Shown here: piece after piece, positions 7,568 to 13,755 of the stretch
Layout of the letters: every line of letters starts with the position of its first letter
How positions within the stretch are numbered: position 1 is the stretch's first letter
Assembly (NCBI GenBank): GCA_021814355.1
Contig: JAKAIJ010000042.1
Coordinates: forward strand, 1 to 13,855
Source of the DNA: Acidobacteriota bacterium
Lineage (GTDB): Bacteria > Acidobacteriota > UBA4820 > DSQY01
Direction: 5' to 3'
Length of the DNA: 13,855 nt
Notes under the pieces: model-generated
Told to the model about the DNA's origin: nothing
The model's input: only the letters and a program-made list of their open reading frames with translations
Database searches by the model: none
Program-made: the position numbers and the translations under genes

Positions 7568-8853
7568 GCGCCCGAAAGAAGGGCGTCGCGGCTCCGGAGG
7601 ACCTCTTCGCCCGCCGCCGCAAGGCGCTCGTGGAGCGGATGCGGAAACAGCCCGGCGGCGACGCCGCCGTGGCCCTCTTCTTCTCCGGGGAGGAGCAGAA
7701 CCTCGTGCCCTTCCTCCCCGACCCGAACTTCTACTACTTCACGGGCGTGGAGTCCCCGAAGGCGGCGCTCCTGATCCACACCACGCCCCAGAAGAGCGAC
7801 GAGCTGCTCTTCCTCCCCGCGCCCGACCCCGCCGCCGAGCGCTGGACGGGCAAGGTGCTCACCGCCGGGGGGCTCACGGAGTCCGCCGACCCCGACCCGG
7901 TCCGCAGGGGCGCCATGAAGCGCACCGGCTTCGGCTCCCTTTCCGCCTACCACCAGATCGAGGAGGCTCTGGTCCGGCCCCTGCGCGCGGCCCGGACCGT
8001 CTACCTGGACTTTCCCGAGGACGCCATCCAGGGCCCCATCGGGCTCACCCAGCTCTTCTGGGAGCGGCTGCGGGCCCGCTACCCCTTCCTGGAACTGCGC
8101 CACCTGGGGCGCCTGGCCGGAGGGCTGCGCCGGCTCAAGGGCCCCGAGGAGATCCGGGCCCTGCGCGAGGCCATCGCCGTCACGAGGGACGCCCACGCCG
8201 CCGCCGCGGGACACCTGCGCCCCGGCATGAGGGAATACGAACTCCAAGCGCTCGTGGAGTACGCCTTCAAGGTGGGCGGGGCCCAGCGCCTCTCCTTCCC
8301 GAGCATCGTCGGGTCGGGCCCCTGGTCCTGCATCCTCCACTACGAGAAGAACCGCCGCACCATGAAGGCGGGCGACCTGGTGGTCCTCGACGTGGGCGCC
8401 CGGAAGGACTTCTACTGCGCCGACATCACGCGCACCTATCCCGTCTCGGGGACCTTCACCAAGCGCCAGCGCAAGGTCTACGACGTGGTGCTCGCGGCCC
8501 GCGACGCCGCGGTGGCGAAGGTCAAGCCGGGGGTCTTCGTCCACGAGGTCCACAAGGCCGCCACGGAGGTCATCGCCAAGGCCGGGCTCGGCAAGTACTT
8601 CTTCCACGGGACCTCCCATTATCTCGGCCTCGAGGCCCACGACGTCGGCTCCTACGACGAGCCGCTGGAGCCGGGCGCCGTGATCACCGTGGAGCCCGGG
8701 GTCTACATCGCCGCGGAGGAGCTCGGCGTCCGCATCGAGGACGACGTGGCGGTGACCGCCAAGGGCTGCGAGGTCCTCAGCGCGGACATCCCGCGGGAGG
8801 CCCGCGACCTCGAGGCGCTCCTCGCCGAGCCGCGCAAGAAGATCATTCTCTGA
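7564..8853 (+). CDS. M24 metallopeptidase, Xaa-Pro aminopeptidase (PepP-like)
   Basis: Aminopeptidase P removes an N-terminal residue preceding proline and uses two metal ions, usually manganese. The 429-aa protein has an N-terminal aminopeptidase P domain (about 15-190, with FYYFTGVESPKAALL) and a C-terminal pita-bread catalytic domain. All five metal ligands can be placed: D276 and D287 (VVLDVGA...CADITRTYP), H352 (HGTSHYLGL), E377 (VEPGVYI) and E392 (RIEDD). The HGTSHxLGLxxHDVG signature favours aminopeptidase P over prolidase or methionine aminopeptidase. It is cytoplasmic, with no signal peptide. Its start overlaps the bactofilin stop (ATGA), making it the last gene of the parAB transcript. 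The exact subfamily is less certain than the enzyme class. Confidence 0.92.
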   Translation: MSARKKGVAAPEDLFARRRKALVERMRKQPGGDAAVALFFSGEEQNLVPFLPDPNFYYFTGVESPKAALLIHTTPQKSDELLFLPAPDPAAERWTGKVLTAGGLTESADPDPVRRGAMKRTGFGSLSAYHQIEEALVRPLRAARTVYLDFPEDAIQGPIGLTQLFWERLRARYPFLELRHLGRLAGGLRRLKGPEEIRALREAIAVTRDAHAAAAGHLRPGMREYELQALVEYAFKVGGAQRLSFPSIVGSGPWSCILHYEKNRRTMKAGDLVVLDVGARKDFYCADITRTYPVSGTFTKRQRKVYDVVLAARDAAVAKVKPGVFVHEVHKAATEVIAKAGLGKYFFHGTSHYLGLEAHDVGSYDEPLEPGAVITVEPGVYIAAEELGVRIEDDVAVTAKGCEVLSADIPREARDLEALLAEPRKKIIL

Positions 8854-8857
8854 TCAC

Positions 8858-8873
8858 GCTTCCGCAGGGAAGC
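8858..8873 (+). terminator. Hairpin after the M24 peptidase gene
   Basis: GCTTCC (8858-8863) pairs with GGAAGC (8868-8873) around GCAG, starting 5 bp after the stop codon. TCACGC (8854-8859) could alternatively pair with GCGTGA (8887-8892). There is no T-tract. The gap to 9034 separates convergent genes, so termination here is plausible but not proven. The rest of this 181-bp gap shows no gene. Confidence 0.35.
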
Positions 8874-9034
8874 CGCCGCGCCGAGCGCGTGAAATCCCCG
8901 TTTCTGCAACGGTGCTTTCCTGTGCTCTCTGGGGCGCCGTCCCGGCGGAATCGGAAAGGGCGCTGGACAGAGGCGCGAAAGCGAGCAGGCGGCGGGTCCG
9001 TCCGCTCCGGCGGCGGTTTGCCGTGGCTACGGCG

Positions 9035-9520
9035 TCAGTCGTGGACGGTCTTGAGCGAGAGGACCTCGAAGGTGCGCTTGCCGCCGGGGGTCTCGACCGT
9101 CACCTCGTCCCCCTCCTTCTTGCCCAGCATGGCCTTGCCGATGGGGGACTGGACCGAGTAGAGCCCCTTCGCCACGTCGGCCTCCTCGTGGGTGACGAGG
9201 CGGATCTCGAGCTCCTGGTCCTTCTCCAGGTCCAGCAGCCGCAGGGTGCTGCCGAAGGCGGCCCGGTCGCGCGGGATGGCGTTCAGGTTGATGGTGGAGA
9301 GGGCGGCGATGCGCTCCTGGAGCTGCTTGAGCCGCGCCTTCACGTACTGCTGGCGCTGGAGCGCCATGTGGTACTCGGCGTTCTCCGAGAGGTCTCCGAG
9401 CTGGCGGGCGCGGTCAATCTCGCGGGGCAGCTCGACGCGGAACTCGTGGTCGAGCTTTTTTCTCTCCTCTTCGAGCGCTTTGCGGGTCGCCTCGAGGCCC
9501 TTCACGTGTTCGGAAGACAT
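9035..9520 (-). CDS. greA: Transcription elongation factor GreA
   Basis: GreA rescues backtracked RNA polymerase by inserting its coiled coil into the secondary channel and stimulating transcript cleavage. The 161-aa product fits the family (E. coli 158). The N-terminal coiled coil carries the conserved tip motif GDLSENAEYH, with acidic residues D43 and E46 placed to coordinate the catalytic metal. The C-terminal FKBP-like domain has SPIGKAMLGKKEGDEVTVETPGG. The frame is open 16 codons further upstream, but the ATG at 9520 is the better start: GGAGG lies 8 bp before it and the coiled coil begins directly after. A separate promoter and an upstream hairpin suggest transcription independent of the FTCD gene. 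Confidence 0.95.
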   Translation of the reverse strand: MSSEHVKGLEATRKALEEERKKLDHEFRVELPREIDRARQLGDLSENAEYHMALQRQQYVKARLKQLQERIAALSTINLNAIPRDRAAFGSTLRLLDLEKDQELEIRLVTHEEADVAKGLYSVQSPIGKAMLGKKEGDEVTVETPGGKRTFEVLSLKTVHD

Positions 9521-9538
9521 GGGGTGCCTCCACTCGCA

Positions 9539-9568
9539 ATAGTACCGAAATGCGGCCCGCGGTGCCAA
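9539..9568 (-). promoter_or_regulatory. Predicted sigma-70-type promoter of greA
   Basis: On the minus strand TTGGCA (9568-9563) and TACTAT (9544-9539) are separated by 18 bp. They match the -35 box at five of six and the -10 box at four of six positions. The transcript would start near 9532, about a dozen bases before the greA ATG, just upstream of the Shine-Dalgarno GGAGG. Confidence 0.5.
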
Positions 9569-9586
9569 GACGGAGGCGGCGAGGGG

Positions 9587-9605
9587 GGCGGCGCTTGGCG
9601 CCGCC
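9587..9605 (-). terminator. GC hairpin after the FTCD gene
   Basis: Thirteen bases past the FTCD stop, GGCGGCGC and GCGCCGCC form a perfect 8-bp stem with a 3-base loop. No run of T follows, so it is at best a weak intrinsic terminator or an RNA 3'-end stabiliser. It sits just upstream of the greA promoter. Confidence 0.45.
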
Positions 9606-9617
9606 GGACGAGTTCCG

Positions 9618-11459
9618 TCAGGGCTTCGTCGGCTGGGCGATGCGGGCGAGGACGGCGGCGTGGGTTTCGGCGAGGAGCGCCTCGGATCGCCGCTCGAGCT
9701 CGTCGCAGCGGGCCGCCGTCTCGGCGACGAAGGCGGGGTCGGCGATCCCGGGGAGGTTGATCCGCACGTTGAGGCAGGCCCCCATGACCGCCGCCCTCGC
9801 GAGGTGGGCTCCGACGCCCGCGTCGCTCGCGGAGTTCCGGTTGCCGGTCTCGGCCGCGGCCTTGCACAGCGCGAGCGCTTCGAGGGAGCGCTCCGCCGTC
9901 TGGAGCGGCACCGCCACCGCCTTCTGAAGGCCCGCCTGCATCGCCGCCTTGCGAGCGGCCTTCTCGGCGGGGGTCCCCTTGGGCATCCGGAGCGCCTCCA
10001 TGTAGGCGTTGAAGGCCCTCGTGTCCTCGTCCACCGCGAGCAGCAGCGCGTCCTTTGCGGCCTGGGCCTGCTCGGCCACCCGGAACATGGCCTCCCAGGC
10101 CGGCTCGTGTCCCGGCTTGCCGGCGGTGAGGTTGGCCACCATGGAGGCGAGGGCCGCGCCGAGCGCCCCCGCGTAGGCGGAGACCGACCCGCCGCCGGGG
10201 GCGGGCGACTCGCGAGAGACCTCGTGGACGAAGGCGTCGGCGCGCTTCGCCACCAGGTCGTCCGAGCCCGGCTCGGGGAGGCCGATGACCTTCTCGCGCA
10301 GGTCGAAGGGCGCCACGTCGCGCAGCCCCATGGACTGGACCGCGGTGTGGAGGACGTCCTCGACGGGCACGCCCGCGCTACGGCCCTGGCGGCGGAGGTA
10401 GAAGAGCCCCGCCTCGTAGAGCGCCCGGAAGGGGATGAGCCCCACCACCTCGCTGCCCGTCACCACCAGCCCCCGCGCGGCGGCCAGCTCCCGCGCCTTT
10501 TCGAGGACGACGTGGGGGGGGGTCACGTGGAAGTCCGTCAGGTTGACGGAGATCTGGGCGCGGTCGAACTGGGGCACGTCCCACCCGATGGCCTTGCAGT
10601 GGGGGAAGAGCCCCGGCTTCTTCACCGGCTGGTCCTCCAGATGGTCCGGGGCGATGTCGTTGAGGGCGTAAAGGGCGCGGGCGTCGTAGCCGTGCGCCGC
10701 CTTCGTGTGGGCGAAGAGCGCCCCGGCGTCGGCGGCCTCGAACTCGCAGGAGCCGCAGAGGTAGCGCCCGGGCTCGTGCCTCACGAGGTGCCCGAGATAA
10801 TAGAAGGGGCCCGTCGCGCCGCGCCGCGCCGAGCGCCCCTTCTCCCGCAGCTCGAAGGCGATGTCGGTGGCGTGGTCCTTGGAGCGGCTGTTGAGGTTGA
10901 CGTTGTAGGCGATGAGGAACTCGCGCGCGCCCACGACCGTGGCCCCGGCCCGGGCGTTGAACTCCGCGGGGCCGAAGTCGGGCCTCCAGCGGGGGTCGGC
11001 GAGCTTGGCCGCCAGCCCCTCGTACTCGCCGCGGCGGATGGCGGCGAGGTTGCGCCGCTCCGGCGTGCGGGCCGCCTTCTCGTAAAGGTAGACGGGAATC
11101 CCCAGCTCGCGGCCCACGCGCTCCCCCACGGTCTCGGCGAGGGCCACGCAATCGGCCATGGCGACCCCCTCCACCGGCACGAAGGGGCAGACGTCGGTGG
11201 CCCCCATGCGCGGATGGGAGCCGTGGTGCGCGCGCATGTCAATGACCTCCGCGGCCTTGGCGACGCCGCGGAAGGCCGCCTCGGCCACGGCCTCCGGCGG
11301 GCCGAAGAACGTCACGACCACGCGGTTCATGTCGGCGCCGGCGTCCACGTCCTTCAGGGCGATCCCCTCCACCGACGCGATGGCGTCGGTGATCTGGCGG
11401 ATCACGTTGCGGTCGCGCCCCTCGGAGAAGTTCGGGACGCACTCGACGATTCTGGCCAT
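9618..11459 (-). CDS. Glutamate formiminotransferase / formiminotetrahydrofolate cyclodeaminase with zinc-finger insert
   Basis: This fused enzyme moves the formimino group from N-formiminoglutamate, a histidine breakdown product, to tetrahydrofolate, then deaminates it to methenyl-THF. It has 613 aa against 541 in human FTCD. The transferase starts MARIVECVPNFSEGRDR and has its catalytic His at H82 (HHGSHPRMGATDVCPF), the same number as in the mammalian enzyme. The cyclodeaminase begins near residue 400 (FVHEVSRESPAPGGGSVSA) and runs to the end. The extra length lies mainly at about 210-286, inside the transferase, between LREKGR and KAIGWD, and carries a C2H2 pattern. No hut genes are nearby. 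The ATG at 11459 has GGAGG about 7 bp upstream. The enzyme call is strong; the insert's role is unknown. Confidence 0.93.
   Translation of the reverse strand: MARIVECVPNFSEGRDRNVIRQITDAIASVEGIALKDVDAGADMNRVVVTFFGPPEAVAEAAFRGVAKAAEVIDMRAHHGSHPRMGATDVCPFVPVEGVAMADCVALAETVGERVGRELGIPVYLYEKAARTPERRNLAAIRRGEYEGLAAKLADPRWRPDFGPAEFNARAGATVVGAREFLIAYNVNLNSRSKDHATDIAFELREKGRSARRGATGPFYYLGHLVRHEPGRYLCGSCEFEAADAGALFAHTKAAHGYDARALYALNDIAPDHLEDQPVKKPGLFPHCKAIGWDVPQFDRAQISVNLTDFHVTPPHVVLEKARELAAARGLVVTGSEVVGLIPFRALYEAGLFYLRRQGRSAGVPVEDVLHTAVQSMGLRDVAPFDLREKVIGLPEPGSDDLVAKRADAFVHEVSRESPAPGGGSVSAYAGALGAALASMVANLTAGKPGHEPAWEAMFRVAEQAQAAKDALLLAVDEDTRAFNAYMEALRMPKGTPAEKAARKAAMQAGLQKAVAVPLQTAERSLEALALCKAAAETGNRNSASDAGVGAHLARAAVMGACLNVRINLPGIADPAFVAETAARCDELERRSEALLAETHAAVLARIAQPTKP
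10692..10757 (-). other. C2H2 zinc-finger motif inside the FTCD protein
   Basis: Residues 235-256 have the spacing C-x2-C-x12-H-x4-H (C235, C238, H251, H256). Y233 precedes the first Cys at the Y-x-C position and L248 sits three residues before the first His, as in classical zinc fingers. The usual Phe four residues after the second Cys is missing; F240 is two residues after it instead. Nothing like this is in the mammalian FTCD sequence as I recall it. Metal binding is inferred from spacing only. Confidence 0.7.
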
Positions 11460-11495
11460 GGCCCCCTCCGGAGCCCGGGACAGCCGGGCCCTTCC

Positions 11496-11524
11496 ACTCT
11501 ACACGGCGGGCCCGGACGGCGCAA
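11496..11524 (-). promoter_or_regulatory. Possible promoter of the FTCD gene
   Basis: On the minus strand TTGCGC (11524-11519) and TAGAGT (11501-11496) are 17 bp apart, about 37 bp before the ATG. The -35 match is poor (three of six) and the -10 match four of six. The location in the divergent gap supports it, but it is tentative. Confidence 0.3.
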
Positions 11525-11561
11525 ACCCACGCGCGGCGCGCTCCGCGGGGCGGACGGTTCC

Positions 11562-11591
11562 TTGTGGGGGACGGCCCCGCCGTGCTATAAA
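11562..11591 (+). promoter_or_regulatory. Extended -10 promoter of the aminotransferase gene
   Basis: TGCTATAAA at 11583-11591 contains a TATAAA box (11586-11591) with the TG dinucleotide of an extended -10 element. A weak -35, TTGTGG (11562-11567), lies 18 bp upstream. Transcription would start near 11598, leaving a leader of about 18 bases with a GGGAGAG Shine-Dalgarno. The AT-rich stretch stands out in GC-rich DNA. Confidence 0.55.
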
Positions 11592-11615
11592 AAAACCCCA
11601 GAGGGAGAGCCCGAT

Positions 11616-12782
11616 ATGCCCGTGCCGTTCCTGGACCTGACCCGGCAGTATTCCCAGATCCGCGCGGAGGTGGAGGCCGCCGTCGCGGAGGTCTTCACGA
11701 CCCAGCACTTCATCCTGGGACCCCAGGGCAAGGCCCTCGAGCAGGAGGCTGCCGCCTACCTCGGCGCCGGCCACGCCGTGGGCGTGGCCTCGGGCACCGA
11801 CGCGATCCTGCTGGCGCTCCGGTGCCTGGGCCTCCAGCCCGGCGAGGGCGTCCTCACCAGCGCCTTCACCTTCTTCGCCACGGCGGGCGCGGTCCACAAC
11901 GCGGGGGGGCGCCCCTTCTTCGCGGACATCGCCCCCGACACCTTCAACCTCTCCCCCGCGGCCGTCCGGGCCTTCCTCCGGGAGGAGTGCGCGAGGACGG
12001 ACGGCGGCCTGCTCCGGCACAAGGCCACGGGGACCCTCATCCGGGTGCTCCTGCCCGTGCACCTCTACGGCCTGCCGGCGGAGATGGACGCCCTGGGGGC
12101 CCTCGCGAAGGAGTACGGGCTCCTCCTGCTCGAGGACGCCTGCCAGTCCTTCGGCGCCGCCTACCGGGGAAAGCGCGCGGGGGTCCTCGGCGACGCCGGG
12201 ACCTGCTCCTTCTTTCCCACGAAGAACCTGGGGGGCGCCGGAGACGGCGGGCTCGTCACCACGAACCGCGCCGAGGTGGCCGACCGCCTGCGCCGGATCC
12301 GCGTCCACGGGAGCCGCGAGCGCTACTACCACGACGAGATCGGGTACAACTCCCGGCTGGACGAGCTTCAGGCCGCGGTGCTGCGGGTGAAGCTGCGGCG
12401 CCTCGACGGCTGGAACGCGCGCCGCGCGGCGGTGGCGGCCGCCTACAACGCCGCCCTCGAGGGCGTGGGGGAGGTGCGGACGCCCCGCGTTCCCGACGGC
12501 CTCACCCACATCTACCACCAGTACGTGATCCGCGCGAAGGAGCGGGACGCGCTGAAGGCCCACCTCGAATCCCGCGGCATCGGGTGCATGATCTATTACC
12601 CCGTCCCGCTGCACCGCCAGAACTGCTTCCTCCACCTGGGATACCGGGAGGGCGACCTGCCCGAGACCGAGCGGGCCGCCGCGGAAGTCCTCGCGCTCCC
12701 CGTGATGGCGGAGCTGTCGGACCGCGAGGTGGCCGAGGTCAGCGGCGCCATCCGGGACTTCTATACAGAGCGTCCGAAATGA
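11616..12782 (+). CDS. DegT/DnrJ/EryC1-family sugar aminotransferase
   Basis: Enzymes of this family are PLP-dependent and transfer an amino group from glutamate to a 3- or 4-keto sugar bound to a nucleotide, for making amino sugars of surface polysaccharides. The 388-aa protein opens VPFLDLTRQYSQIRAE, has VGVASGTDAI for cofactor binding, LLEDACQSFGA with the PLP-contacting Asp, and SFFPTKNLGGAGDGG, where K203 is the Schiff-base lysine. The C-terminal part has SRLDELQAAVL and IGCMIYYPVPLHRQ. It most resembles the WbpE/WlbC-type 3-aminotransferases, but the exact substrate cannot be read from the sequence. About 20 residues (near 122-141, around C125) are extra compared with short family members, just before the PVHLYG strand. 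The gene is divergent from FTCD and is the first gene before a polysaccharide-type cluster. Confidence 0.9.
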   Translation: MPVPFLDLTRQYSQIRAEVEAAVAEVFTTQHFILGPQGKALEQEAAAYLGAGHAVGVASGTDAILLALRCLGLQPGEGVLTSAFTFFATAGAVHNAGGRPFFADIAPDTFNLSPAAVRAFLREECARTDGGLLRHKATGTLIRVLLPVHLYGLPAEMDALGALAKEYGLLLLEDACQSFGAAYRGKRAGVLGDAGTCSFFPTKNLGGAGDGGLVTTNRAEVADRLRRIRVHGSRERYYHDEIGYNSRLDELQAAVLRVKLRRLDGWNARRAAVAAAYNAALEGVGEVRTPRVPDGLTHIYHQYVIRAKERDALKAHLESRGIGCMIYYPVPLHRQNCFLHLGYREGDLPETERAAAEVLALPVMAELSDREVAEVSGAIRDFYTERPK

Positions 12783-12850
12783 TTGCGCATTCGGAATTGG
12801 CTGTCTATGCAAGGGACGCACTGTATTCGCGGGGAAGGCGGCCTCGAATT

Positions 12851-12882
12851 CCCGCTTCGCTGGCAAAGCCAGTCGAAGCGGG
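12851..12882 (+). repeat. Inverted repeat, 14-bp stem with one bulge
   Basis: CCCGCTTCG (12851-12859) pairs perfectly with CGAAGCGGG (12874-12882). Inside, CTGGC pairs with GCCAG around an AAA loop, leaving only one unpaired T. This is a very stable structure. Confidence 0.8.
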
Positions 12883-12900
12883 ATGTGGCCCTTCGGGGGC

Positions 12901-12931
12901 CTTGCAAGAGCGGCCTTGCAGGCCGCGCAAG
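12901..12931 (+). repeat. Inverted repeat with internal loop
   Basis: CTTGC (12901-12905) pairs with GCAAG (12927-12931), and inside it GCGGCC (12910-12915) pairs with GGCCGC (12921-12926) around TTGCA. A small GGCCC-TTCGG-GGGCC hairpin (12887-12901) abuts it. Confidence 0.65.
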
Positions 12932-13076
12932 CCCTTGGCCGTCCGCCCCGGCCCAGGCGAAGCCCCCTGCGGGAGCGGTGCTGGGCCAGGCGTTCTTCGC
13001 ACGGCTGCTGGGGCTCGAAGCTCCATGGGTTCGCTTCTCGCGCCGCATCCGTATGCTCGAACCCCCGCGGGCCCTA

Positions 13077-13109
13077 CCGGGGGAGGCTACCGCGCTTGGC
13101 CTCCCCCGG
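13077..13109 (+). repeat. Perfect 11-bp inverted repeat
   Basis: CCGGGGGAGGC (13077-13087) and GCCTCCCCCGG (13099-13109) form a perfect stem with an 11-base loop. The stem can extend by a few GC pairs after a bulge. No T-run follows. Confidence 0.8.
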
Positions 13110-13121
13110 GCCCCCACCCGC

Positions 13122-13154
13122 ATCCAGCGCGCAAAGATTTGCGGCGCGCTGGAT
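13122..13154 (+). repeat. Perfect 11-bp inverted repeat
   Basis: ATCCAGCGCGC (13122-13132) and GCGCGCTGGAT (13144-13154) pair perfectly around an 11-base loop. It has the same stem and loop lengths as the preceding repeat, 12 bases away, which suggests a composite repeat unit. Confidence 0.8.
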
Positions 13155-13178
13155 ACGCGGGGCGCGGGGCGAGTTGAG

Positions 13179-13682
13179 GTGTTAACGGGCCTCTCGACCG
13201 CCTCCCGCGTGTGGGCCGTCTTCTCGGTCAAACCGCGTTGCGAGGAGGTCGTCGTGGAGGCGCTGGCCCGCGGGGGGCTGGAGGGTTACTGCCCCCGGCT
13301 CGGCGGGCGCCGGGCGGGGGGCAGGGTGCGGCCGCTCTTTCCGGGGTACTGCTTCGTGTTTCTCTCGCCCCGGCTGGAGTTGGCCGCCGCGCGCCGCACC
13401 CCTTGGCTCCTCCGCCCGCTGCTCTTCCACGAGCAGCTCGCCTGCGTGGAGCCGGAGCTCGTGGACCTCTGGCGCGAGCGGGAGGGCGGGCGGGGCTACC
13501 TGATCCCAGCGATGCCGCCGCCCTTCGCGAAGGGCCAACGGGTGCGGTTTTCGGAGGGCGTCTTCGCCGGCCTGGAGGGCACCGTTCTGGAGGTGCTCCC
13601 CTCGCGCGAGCGGGTGCGGCTCCTTCTCGAGCACCTGGGAGGCACCCTCCAGGTGGAGACGGACCGGGACCTTCTTCGGTAG
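13179..13682 (+). CDS. NusG paralog (RfaH/UpxY-type transcription antitermination factor)
   Basis: Specialised NusG relatives bind RNA polymerase and let it read through long operons, often for capsule, LPS or exopolysaccharide. The predicted 167-aa product has an NGN domain: WAVFSVKPRCEEVVVEAL starts at residue 12 and PLFPGYCFVF at 52. A KOW domain from about 118 to the end includes KGQRVRFSEGVFAGLEGTV. Housekeeping NusG normally lies with secE and rplK and is longer, so a paralog is likely. The start is uncertain: GTG 13179 gives the short N-terminal extension common in UpxY proteins, and GTG 13209 would begin right at the NGN domain; neither has a strong Shine-Dalgarno. The mannose guanylyltransferase downstream and the aminotransferase upstream fit control of a surface-polysaccharide locus. 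Confidence 0.85.
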   Translation: MLTGLSTASRVWAVFSVKPRCEEVVVEALARGGLEGYCPRLGGRRAGGRVRPLFPGYCFVFLSPRLELAAARRTPWLLRPLLFHEQLACVEPELVDLWREREGGRGYLIPAMPPPFAKGQRVRFSEGVFAGLEGTVLEVLPSRERVRLLLEHLGGTLQVETDRDLLR

Positions 13683-13755
13683 GGGATGAGACCCCGAAGC
13701 AAAGGGCGGAGCCCGTCTATCCCTGCGGGATGATACCGTGAATAAGGATAATAAG

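Larger units (their letters stand above)
12783..13178 (+). other. Hairpin-rich non-coding region before the NusG paralog
   Basis: These roughly 400 bases follow the aminotransferase stop directly. The frame of the downstream NusG-like gene happens to stay open through it from a TTG at 12783, but the translation has no recognisable domain and the sequence is filled with inverted repeats: 12851-12882, 12887-12901, 12901-12931, 12950-12987, 13077-13109 and 13122-13154. This is more like a structured leader RNA or a cluster of interspersed palindromic repeats than coding sequence. The first 60 bases are less GC-rich than the rest. No clear promoter or terminator T-run is seen. Confidence 0.6.

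Noticed and set aside
10518..10532. A CACGTG core resembling parS inside FTCD
   Set aside because: The flanking bases do not match the palindromic TGTT...AACA arms, unlike the two perfect sites.
9660..11615. Plus-strand open frame opposite FTCD, in frame with the aminotransferase
   Set aside because: It is the antisense shadow of FTCD; the aminotransferase has its own promoter, ribosome-binding site and a standard N-terminus at 11616.
13085..13096. GGTAGC-like sequence on the minus strand resembling the ops element recognised by RfaH
   Set aside because: It matches only part of the GGCGGTAGnnTG consensus, is on the wrong strand relative to the genes, and sits in a hairpin arm and loop.
12783..13178. 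In-frame N-terminal extension of the NusG paralog starting at TTG 12783
   Set aside because: It would add about 130 residues without any domain, and the DNA is dominated by long inverted repeats. NusG-like proteins normally begin a few residues before the NGN domain.
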